Shown here: in pieces, positions 48,801-57,886 of the stretch
Position numbering within the stretch: the first letter of the stretch is position 1
How the letters are laid out: the number at the start of each line of letters is the position of its first letter
Source of the DNA: Amoebophrya sp. A120
Taxonomy: Eukaryota; Sar; Dinophyceae; Syndiniales; Amoebophryaceae
Direction: 5' to 3'
DNA: 64,000 nt
Assembly (NCBI GenBank): GCA_905178155.1
Contig: CAJINV010000010.1
Coordinates: forward strand, 1,994,167-2,058,166
Made by a program: the position numbers and the translations under genes
Notes under the pieces: generated by a model
The model's database searches: none
The model's input: the letters and a program-made list of their open reading frames with translations, nothing else
Told to the model about the DNA's origin: nothing

Positions 48801-51024
48801 GTCCGGTGCCAATCGAGCTTTGGCAGGATGGGAAGCAGAGTGTCCCGCATCTTTTCGGCGTACTGGCTGTAGTCGTGCTTGGCTGGACCCTGTTGTTCGG
48901 AAGATTTTTCCTCAACCTGATCCGTGGACGACGACGACGAAGATCCGTCTGCGGCGGTGCTGGTTGAGTCCAGTTTTTTGCTGGTGCTCTCGAGTATCCT
49001 GACTAAAAACGTCCCCACACGACCAGAGTCCAGATGGGAAAACTGCTAGACAAACCAGCAAGCTTTGGTTGTTTCGCTAGACAAGTCAGCTTGATGTCCT
49101 CGTAGCGTCAACCTGTTCTTTAGCTAGTTCAGCAGCATCACAGATCTAGCTTATGATGCTGATTCTAGCATCACCAATCCCACAAAGCGGCTAGAAAATG
49201 CTTCTTATGGGGCTCCGCATGAGAAACTTTTTTGGGATGCAGATTTGCACGACAGCCATGGGGTAGGGACGTAGTTTTTACTCAGAATATCGGTTTGACG
49301 ATTATGTTGCGCCACCGCATTCGGCGCCCAAAACGTGGCGGCCAACTGCGCAATCGCCGCGTGTTCGTCGGAGTTTATAACCCGCTCAGGTGTTAGAATC
49401 TCAAACGTTACAATAGAATATGGAAATCTGTGATGCAAGAGTGCATGATGCAGCAAACTCTCATAGGATTGCGCATGACAAGTTCCGCAGCCCCAAGAAA
49501 CCCCACTACAATCTGGCGAAATTTGTATTGCAAAAGGTGGAACGCTGTGCGAGTCTGTCATGCTCATCATGCAACACAAATTCCAGATTCTATTGTAACG
49601 TTTGAGGTTGTAACATTTGAGCAAGTCATAGAGTTGAATTTGAAATTCTGGAAAAACGAATCGTCTCCGTTTTGCTCCCCGGAAATGGCGAACTCCGCGG
49701 GGATATCAAGAGGAAAGATCCCCCCTCCCCATATCAAAACGAAACTTCTGATGCTGGATCTGTGTACACAAATCCGCGCTGTCTTGCTGGAGAGCACTGC
49801 AGGCCCGCGCCAAGTGTGAGCAGAGAGGTTTTGGCCTAGGCGCTTAGCTTGAAAAACATCCACGCTTTAGGCCCCGCAGCATGACAAACCGCCTGCATAA
49901 TGCGGCGGAGCCTGCAAAGTTGCCTTCTTGCAAGACAGACTCGATCTGTGACCACAAACCAGCATCACAAATTTTCAAAAATATACCGTTTGAGTATGGG
50001 GAGGGGGGATTTTTCCTTTTGATATGGGACCTCCAGTAGCGATCCAATCACCGTGCCGTTTTTCACCCCGAGCCCGAAGTTTCCGTTTTCAAAATCCAAA
50101 ACTGTCACATCATAGTTGAACTGCTTTAAAACTTCCAGTCGCGCTTCCTGCTCTTTCTCGTACTCGCTGACCGGCACAGCCGAGCCCCACCAGGAAGAAG
50201 AACTAGTTGATGCCGCGGCCGCTTTTTTACTCGCTTCGTCGTCTACTTCGGCGGCATTTCCCTTTCTCCCCGCGGAAGAGGAGGTGACTTGTACCAAATT
50301 CAACCGCTTTTTCATCTCTTCTCGCCGTGAAGCAGATGATACTGCAGTTGTGCCAGCATCTGGTCCTAATTTTGCATTATCACCAATGTTCTTGCTGTCC
50401 TGCTCTAGAAATTTGATTAGCTCCGGGTGTGTTTTCATTGGGTCGGGGAACCGCACGAGTTGGTTTTTCAAAGACTCTTTCCACACCTTCCCGGCCATCA
50501 AACCCCGCGCCGAAAGCGTATGAAAGCCTCAGAATGCAAATCCTCAACGTGGAAATAATTTGTGATGCATGAAATGCGACGCAAAAAAGACTGTATTGCA
50601 GAGGATGCAATGAAAGCCGACTATTGTCGTCCTACGGGTTAAGAATTGGAGTGCTGATTAGCACGAGAGAAGTGCACCCCTTTGCCTAACTACTAGCATG
50701 ACAGACACGTTTTGAGTGCCCGGGAAATTTGTCATGCGCCGACTACAAATGGCGCTTCAACTGAAGTCGTTTTTTTGCATTACAAATTATTTCCACTTTG
50801 AGGATTTCCAAACTGAGGCTTTCATACAGCGCTTCCTCCGCGGAGGCTGCGTCTCCTCCAGAGGACGAGGAGCCGCTTGCCCCACTCCTGCCGCCGCCGT
50901 AGCTGGACGAAGTCGACCCGCCGCCGGGGGAGTAAAAGAGGGCCGTGTCGTGATCCATCGACACATAGAAGAGGACCACGAGGGAGGCGAGAAACCCCCA
51001 GATTACCTGCATCAAGGTGATCAT
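42837..51024 (-). CDS. SET-domain / Rubisco-LSMT-like protein with N-terminal membrane segment, 1729 aa
   Basis: Probably a divergent relative of the SETD3/SETD6/plant Rubisco LSMT methyltransferases. The start MITLMQVIWGFLASLVVLFY is a transmembrane or signal-anchor segment. Then NGNFGLGVKNGTVIGSLLEVP resembles the SET opening strand (G-G-x-ageLLeVP), AKGTSMENWQNEALRV and MDHIRWAYLLWKAHSVEV match the SET insert, and TGEEIFTHAPDLTDASALCFY with GVWF resembles the GEeif-YG-N-LL-YGF block. The usual Tyr-Gly is replaced (FTHAP) and the Asn-His motif is not clear, so catalysis is doubtful. Next come a Lys-rich insertion, helices resembling the substrate-binding domain (VREAEIILQVQLLKLINDAA) and an about 580-residue charged low-complexity tail. 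Thirteen introners are removed in frame for 1730 codons. The family call is moderate; the gene structure is firm. Confidence 0.65.
43807..43954. mobile_element. Introner, family K
   Basis: Flanks GCTTC/GCTTC. SET-like gene. Confidence 0.9.
44605..44826. mobile_element. Introner, family I
   Basis: Flanks ACACC/ACAGC. SET-like gene. Confidence 0.88.
44943..45198. mobile_element. Introner, family A
   Basis: Flanks CCGCT/CTGCT. SET-like gene. Confidence 0.88.
45406..45558. mobile_element. Introner, family B
   Basis: Flanks CTTGA/TTTGT (eroded). SET-like gene; frame closes as TTNKKIRMKF. Confidence 0.87.
45612..45872. mobile_element. Introner, family A
   Basis: Flanks CGCTT/CGCTT. SET-like gene. 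Confidence 0.92.
46221..46384. mobile_element. Introner, family J
   Basis: Single copy; TIRs contain GTGTTGGCGTTAACGG / CCGTTAACGTTAACAC. Flanks TTGAA/TTGAA. SET-like gene. Confidence 0.88.
46427..46579. mobile_element. Introner, family B
   Basis: Flanks AGCTG/AGCTG. SET-like gene. Confidence 0.92.
47019..47231. mobile_element. Introner, family D
   Basis: Flanks TGTTC/TCTTC. SET-like gene. Confidence 0.9.
48512..48695. mobile_element. Introner, family B
   Basis: 184 bp, longest of family B. Flanks AGCAC/AGCAC. SET-like gene. Confidence 0.9.
48995..49289. mobile_element. Introner, family E
   Basis: Flanks TCGAG/TCGGT. SET-like gene. Confidence 0.88.
49376..49630. mobile_element. Introner, family G
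   Basis: Flanks GAGTT/GAGTT. SET-like gene. Confidence 0.9.
49704..50024. mobile_element. Introner, family C
   Basis: Flanks GGGGA/TGGGA. SET-like gene; removal gives LLEVPAEFAIS. Confidence 0.9.
50519..50826. mobile_element. Introner, family H
   Basis: TIRs begin TATGAAAGCCTCAG. Flanks AAGCG/CAGCG. SET-like gene. Confidence 0.9.
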
Positions 51025-52769
51025 CTTCTTGATCTATGTTTGTTTCTGTCGGTGAGTATGAGGTAGACGGTGAATTATTTGTTCGCGTTTTTCTATGGTT
51101 TGTTGTTGTTCTCCTAAACTAATTTTTTTTTTCAGAGTGGACGTCGTGATGTAACAATGCTCTGATTTTCTTTTTCATTTTCGATCTGTTCAAGCAGATT
51201 GCTAAAACAGTAGTACCCGCCTTTTCGGCGTAGTTGGTACGGCGGGTGGTTGCCTAGTAACTACTCAAGTTCATCTCTATAACTACTTCTATAAAGTGCA
51301 TCAGAATCAATTTCATCATGTTCATTACAGAATCTCATGTGAAAAGCGAACTTCGGAAAGAGGTTGTTCAGAACTCACGTTAAACAGGGTAGTCGTGGGT
51401 ATGTTCTAGGCTAATGTCGGCGCACTACTACAACTTAGAAGATCATCTTATCGTGTTTCGCTTGTTGATGGGCCGCTGCAAAGTCAAACTCAAACTTGCT
51501 GTCAAGTGGCATACCTGTAATATCGTCACACCGTAGCTCCTACTGCTGATAGGCAATTGGAAAGTGAATACTTATTACGCGTGCCTCTCGGCCAGGATCA
51601 GGAACTTCGTCGAGTCATTTATCATTCTCAAACATGACACCAGACGTTTTCTGTGGCCGTGCTGTCAGGAGGTTCATCTTCGTCTTTTCGTGCAAAGATC
51701 ACAGGAACACATCAAAGAAGGCCAATCTACAACAGAGGTAGAGAATGGCTCGATGCGGCTCTGCGTGGATATGCGCAACCGTCTGTGGTTGTTTGTGGCA
51801 CCGAAGTTGCAACGAAATACAGTGAAGCGCGAAGACTCTACTTGTTGTTGTAAGTCTGTTAGTATTCCTACGCTGGTAACTGTTCATTGTAAAAACACTA
51901 TCGACGAATAGTGTCATTTGATCAACGGTAGAATAGTTTACAATGAGTTCGATACGATGCATTTTGTGATGCTCTAGAAGTACTAACCTCAGCTAGGCCT
52001 CCTGGTCTAAAAGGTTTGTCCTGTAGTCTCTGAAGAGGTACTTGATATTAAACCGCGTCAACCTGCGAATCTGGCAATAGAGGCGGGCAATCTGTAGTTC
52101 ATAACCGACTGAGCTGAAACTCCGCTAGGAAACAATAGCGATCGCTAGATTTGTTCGTAGAAGGCTTAGCTGGTCTATGTTGTATACGTTTTTGATGTTG
52201 TGTTAGCACAGTCTGGTACTAACCTCGTAAGTAGGTTTATTGAAACATATAGATAAATTGCTTTTCATCTGATTCCTACATTCTGACACAATTTAACTGT
52301 TGTAAATTCTGAATCGACAATGATGTATCTCGAGTCTGCTGATCTGCTGTAATCTGCTCTGCGTAAACTATAAGGTAAAATCTGGTATAATGACACAGTT
52401 CGTTCATAAAACTATTGCTTGCTCTCTCAGCCTCGCTACTGCGATGAGGCTGAGGGTGAGGGCTGCTATCTGAGGTAAGAGTTTATTAGGTTTCTCTTGG
52501 TCTGTTGCTGTTGTTCAGTGTAAGTTTTAGTCTAAAATTGGATTTGTCAAATTCTGAGAAGCACACTAGCATAACATATAATTGTTTTTCGATAAATTAC
52601 AGGTCTGATAAAGAGAAACTGTTTATACGTTACAGTTACTGTCTCCGCGTTAAAAACCTGATCTGCCGGTCTGATGCTGTAAACGTATCGAGTTTGGTGT
52701 TTCTGTTTCATTGATAGTGCTGTTCTGGTCGTGAACGGTTTGTGATGCAAGAAACGCATTTCTTGCCCT
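51025..52769. other. Intergenic, no gene recognised
   Basis: AT-richer, about 1.7 kb, with short unsupported ORFs on both strands. The word TTTGTGATGC occurs near 52740 but no paired introner end was found. Confidence 0.5.
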
Positions 52770-55700
52770 TCACTTCCGCGTGTTATTCATCCGGGCCTTC
52801 TGCTGCTCCAAGCTCATGGAAGCACCCTTCGGAGCGCGCGAGTTGCTGTTTTTTTGTTTACGGTAGATTTTCATTGTTGCACCACACATTCGGATCGATG
52901 TTGAAGTACCGAATCGCAATCGGCCTGGTGGTCATGCACACGGTCGTGCATAAAAACAAGTAAAACATGGGCGAACTGCGTTACTGCACGTTACGCATGA
53001 CAAACTACGCTATACCGTGTGCTGAATCCGGCCCGGGAAGACGTGTCGCTGAAGTTATCCGGCACATCTGGACCCAGAAGCTGTGCAGCGGAAGCGCCAA
53101 CTGAGTTATTTTCATGGTTTTGTAGTTTTAATTCATACCATGGCTATAGCAACTTATGCCGAGGATGACAAACGCGATCACAGAACAAGCTGCAATCTGC
53201 TGCATGATCGAAAGAGTTGATGTCACTACTACAAGAAGGAGCTATTCTATACGAAATCAATGACATTATTCACCTGCGCTCTGCGGTGCCATGGTGTGGT
53301 TCTCAATGGCCTTCCAGATGTTCTTCATGCGCACCTCGCGGCCCCAGGAGTCGGTGAGCAATTTTTTCTCGAAGTCCTTTGCGGCCTGCTCATTCTTCGT
53401 CTGGACGAGCTGTGATAAGGTTTTGCATCACGATCACAGATTTTTGTCTTATTAAAAACTGAAATTCATCATCTTGATCTTCACATAGCAGTAATGCATC
53501 ACGCAACACGTCGCAGATGCGAATCATGCATCATAAGCTCGTCACAGAGGCAGATGGGATGCGAATTATGCATCACAAAATAAGTAAATTTCTATACCAC
53601 TTCGTTCTTGTTCGCGACTATCTGCGAGTACTCCAGTTCCCGCTCCTTATTCCTCTCCAAGGTCTTCAATGCGTTCATTGTCCTCACTTGCAGGGTATGC
53701 ATTTTTACACACATCGATTTGGATCTCCAGAATATGTCTTGACTGACCAGCAACTACAGTGTGTGGTCCACCTCCCTTGTGATGCAATCATGCGCACTAC
53801 GCACGAGTAGACAAAAGCGTAGTTGTTCTACAGACTTCTCATGTCGACTCAACAGTAATAAATGATCACTCGTCTTCAACATTGAGCATCAAAAATTTTC
53901 TCCGTCCTGACCCAGGTCGATATTTGCAATGGATACAGGGACAGATCGTCACGGTACTTCCCGGCACGCTCCTTCATAAGCTGATGTGGTTGACAGTTTA
54001 TTTTCATATTTCATTGATTGAACAAGATGCAAAACCTCGCATGACGAAGTTTCGGCGTGGGTTGATGTTTTTACCATGAACAATAGCAAAAAAGAACATG
54101 ACCCCAATCTTGTTCTATCATAGCCTATACTGCTCTCAATCCCGCGTCATCGGGTTCGGTGAACTGCGGAAATTCGTGCGCGCTAGCCCCGTGGATCCAG
54201 TTTTGGCGGTCATGACCCCGCTTCACGCGGTTCCACTCCATTTGTTGCTGGATAAAATCCTGGTTTTCCGCGGCCAGCGCTCGCTTGCGGTCCATGTCGT
54301 CACGCTCCTGTTTCAGACACCTGTCCAAGTGCTCTTCCCACTGCCGTCGGTCCTGATTTTTCGTTTAGCAGGAGTTGCATTACAAATCCTTTTGCTAAGG
54401 TAAAAAAATCCGCATTAGAAATTTTATTTCTCATGCTGAGAAAGTTTCAGTTTGTAAATGCATTTATACGAGTACGATACTTTTGCAGTTCATAAGAACT
54501 TCTATACCGCAATAGCTTCGCTCGCCCTGATCTCCATCTCGGTCAAATATCGGTCCATCGCCTCCCTGTGCGCTTTTTCCTGTTTCACCGTTGGTCCCTT
54601 GTATTTTGCTATGCATTGCAAATATGTCTGGGTCTGGAAGCTTGTGTTGCTGAGATTTGCATTGCAGACTGGCTGCTTGTACGGCATAACAGCATGAGAA
54701 GTTTTCCTCAGCTTATTGCGGATTCACTCGAGTTTAAGAGCATTACAAACTCCCATGCTGGATGATCCAGCACGACAAAAAAGGTGGCCAATTGATGTAT
54801 AAATGCATAACAGATTTTCTTGCCCTTCAGATCTGGCATCACAAATCCAGAACCAGACATTTTTGCATTTGATATTTGCCGGGTCGTACAGACTGTGCTC
54901 CGACACCTGCGACAAGTCTGACTCCGCGTAGCCGTAGTCTGCCTCGTTGTAGACGTCAGACGCCGGTAATTGGATCGGGGCGCTTCCTTGTGGTGCCTGC
55001 ATCTCGCTGGGTGATGGCCCGGCGAAGGGGATGTGTTCGGACTCCGCCTCGAGCGCTTCTCTCTCCTTTATGCATTGCAAATATGTAGTCTGGGTCTGGA
55101 AACTTGTGATGCAAATCTACGAATTGTGGGCGCACTGCAATATGGAGCCCAGCATGACAAGTTTCTGCGCTGCTGCGTGTTTTGTTCTTCGCATGACAAA
55201 CTGCGCTTTTGCATGACAGGCAAGAGGCCCTTTTCCTACTCATGCATCACAGATTCAAGAGTCATGCCAGACAAGCATGACAAACTTGCATTCTACTTCC
55301 AGATTGAGACATATTTGCAGCATTTGATATCCTTTATCAAACCCGCACCCGCCTCGGGGACCGATTCGAGGTTGGACTGGTCTCGCACTTTCGTTCCCTT
55401 CAGTCGGAGCTTCAGCGCCTCTGCTGAGGGTGCCTGGAAGGTTCTGCTCGGTGCGTAGGATGAGACGGCGTGGGCGGACTCTGCCGGAGCGGCGAGACCT
55501 GTAATAAAGAGAGATTTTCTTGATATTTGTGTGTTAACTACATGCAAAACGTATCAATACATGAGCATGACCACGTCCACGCTACCTAATGGTGCTCGTC
55601 ACAACATCAGACAGAAGAGATCGCAAGTTGTCCTCACCCAACATACATCATGGTGAAATAAAACATTAGCATCATCTAAATGTTGATAGTACCTTCCTTT

Positions 55701-56878
55701 GCGTACAGTTCGGACTTGAAGACAAAACCCGTTTTTCTCTCCAGAGAATGGAACTTGCCGTGCTCAAAGTCGATTTCCACCTTCTTCCCGGTTGCAACCG
55801 CCTCCCCGATTGCCTGGATGATGTTATCCAGGAAAAAAAGATTGTTAGTGAGAGTTTGTGATGCAGCGCAAGAACACGTAAGGCGGAGGTTGTGTCTGTC
55901 ATGCTGGACATGCATTACAGGACCCATTCAAGCGAGTTTTGTCATGCTATCTGCGCATGACAAGTATCTGCTCTCGTGCCAGACAGATTTGTAATGCTGT
56001 TCCGCCAATCTAAGTTTACACCTACAATCTTTTTTTCTTGGATAGATGTACCGCAGGCCGCAGTAGACGTTGTCCTTGTTCAGACAGTTCGAAAACTTTA
56101 TCGCAAGAAAATAGAACTGTTTCACATTCACTGTGATGATTTTGCCAGGTCTGCATCACAAGTTTGCCACACATGCACAGAAAATTTGCCATGCGCGCCC
56201 CCCATCATCAAGGGAAAACACGACTAAAAATCCGACGTAGTTTTGCGCCAGGTGTAGCACTAGCAAGACAAACACTGTCTATGCTTCATTCTCTGCATCT
56301 TCACAAGTTCACAATGAAAAAGATTCTTCTTGCGATAAACTTGATTGCCGCTTTACTGAAGTTGAACTCCTCGTACGCGCACTGGTCTTTTTCGTCGATC
56401 TTAGACGCGGATTTTTTGTTGTCCACCGCGAAGGTCTGGATGAAGCTCTCCGCGAGTTGGAAAAAGGGTCTCAGTTTCACGCCGTTCTTCGTTCTCTCCT
56501 TGTAATACCCAATTTTGCAGAAATTGGTGATGTTGAGCCCCTTCTTCTGGTCCAAGCAAAAGGCGATGTACCTGATAAAGTCGGATTTGAAATTTGCGTG
56601 ATTCAATAATCTCAATTGCATCTTGATCTTGTCTTGCAAGACATACATTGTAATACGATGTCCCGCATTGGGATTGGCACTCGCACTCTTGGTGCTGTCG
56701 CTGTGCATGACAATGAACCAGCAGACTCTAAAAACATATCATTATCATACCTGTTCACGCAGTCCCATATTTCCAGGTACTCTCCGGATGGGTGGGGAAA
56801 GTTGTTGACGTCTTTTAGCAATCTCCCACGCTTCTTGACGACGTCTTCCAGGCAGTCTATCAATTTGTAGACCGACAT
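52770..56878 (-). CDS. CCDC81-like protein with tandem HU-type domains, 562 aa
   Basis: Resembles animal CCDC81, a centrosome/cilium-associated protein with two eukaryotic HU-like domains. Domain 1: EIWDCVNRLLNHANFKSDF, CLDQKKGLNITNFCKIGYY, then LRPFFQLAESFIQTFAV, matching the IW-V--FV-----KGV-IP-FGTF pattern. Domain 2: FSNCLNKDNVYCGLRYIIQA and VEIDFEHGKFHSLERKTGFV. The C-terminal half is disordered then coiled coil (DRCLKQERDDMDRKRALAAE, QVRTMNALKTLERNKERELE). Exon sum is 563 codons including the stop, an independent check on the model. Five introners (56099, 55825, 55069, 54610, 53696) and seven GT-AG introns (56611-56750, 55499-55692, 54353-54507, 53981-54130, 53410-53597, 53101-53273, 52846-53015) coexist. 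Four donors read GTATAG. Intron 54353-54507 encloses a truncated introner. Confidence 0.82.
53696..53935. mobile_element. Introner, family A (strongly diverged)
   Basis: TIRs are barely recognisable, yet flanks CAGGG/CAGGG are perfect and removal gives DDLSLQVRTM. CCDC81-like gene. Confidence 0.8.
54353..54507. mobile_element. Truncated family B introner inside a GT-AG intron
   Basis: On the minus strand the 5' TIR (TATGAACTGCAAAAGTATCG) is present 14 nt inside a GTATAG donor, but the other TIR is missing and the intron ends in ATCAG. CCDC81-like gene. Confidence 0.82.
54610..54874. mobile_element. Introner, family A
   Basis: Flanks TTTGC/TTTGC. CCDC81-like gene. Confidence 0.92.
55069..55329. 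mobile_element. Introner, family A
   Basis: Flanks TCCTT/TCCTT. CCDC81-like gene. Confidence 0.92.
55825..56044. mobile_element. Introner, family L
   Basis: TIRs begin TATCCAGGAAAAAAAGATTG. Flanks GATGT/GATGT. CCDC81-like gene; removal gives GLRYIIQAIG. Confidence 0.9.
56099..56337. mobile_element. Introner, family D
   Basis: Flanks AACTT/AACTT. CCDC81-like gene; removal gives AAIKFSNCL. Confidence 0.92.
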
Positions 56879-57727
56879 GTTGATGACTTCTTTTTTTTTT
56901 TTTCGCTCGTAGTAGTACAGTGAGAGTTTTCTACTGTTTCTGTTTGATACAAAATAAATGCGAAAAAAACAAAAAGTTTACTCTCTCGTCCTCACCCCTA
57001 GAGGTTGTTATTGATGTGACTTGTTAGAAAAATGATCTGAGAACTCAAATCGGAAGATGTAGCTAAAGGCGACGTTGTTCACACCCGCGGTGGTAAACTC
57101 TCATCTACGTAGTACAACAAGAATAGACGAAAATGTCGTAGTAATTCCCCTCCCGGTTGCGTAAACCTAAGTTCGTCTACCAAGGTTGACCATACGAGAA
57201 AGTCATAGTAGATAAAGACACAAGGATTTCGATTCTGTCCCCGAACGACGAAGAGTGAGTGTGCTTCTCCTCTCTCAACGTAATGCCATGTAAATGCATT
57301 TTTCCCTCACGAAGATAGCCACTAACTTCTATCAGGAGAAGAGCAGGAGCAGGACCAGGAGAACAAGAAGTCGCTCGATTTTCCCTTCATCTTGCCAACA
57401 CGACTACAGAACACCATCTGCTCAAGCACGGTGTTTGGTCTGCCTCTTCATCACAGCAGCAGTACTACTGCAGATCGAAATCGCTGATTATCACTTCGAA
57501 TCTTCTACCTAGTACTGTATTCTCTGTTGACGCGCGATTTGAGCGCTCTTCAAAATTGTGGTTCATTTGGACGACGACGAAATGCAGGACGACGAAGTTT
57601 AGTTTGCTTCACATTTTTTGTCAAAAAATCAAGCGTCAAAAAAAGAATAAAGCGAGGTCTTCAGTGCTCTTCACTATGTTTCCATCGGAGGTCCTTTATT
57701 TGGTCTAGTTTCGCGGGTGCTACTCTT
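56879..57727. other. Intergenic, no gene recognised
   Basis: Short ORFs only. A poly-T/A tract lies just upstream of the CCDC81-like start (about 56888-56902). Confidence 0.5.
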
Positions 57728-57878
57728 TTATGCTGTGCAAAAGTATCGTACTAGTATAAATTGCATTACAAATTCACTTAGCATTACAAATTAAATTTGT
57801 AATGCGGATTTGCCTTAAAAGAGAGATTTGTAATGCATAACCGCAATCAGTACGAGTACGATACTTTTGCAGTTCATA
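57728..57878. mobile_element. Introner, family B, 3' of the ABCC stop
   Basis: Flanks TCTTT/TCTTT. Lies 8 bp beyond the ABCC stop codon, so in a 3' UTR or intergenic DNA. Confidence 0.9.
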
Positions 57879-57886
57879 TCTTTGTC

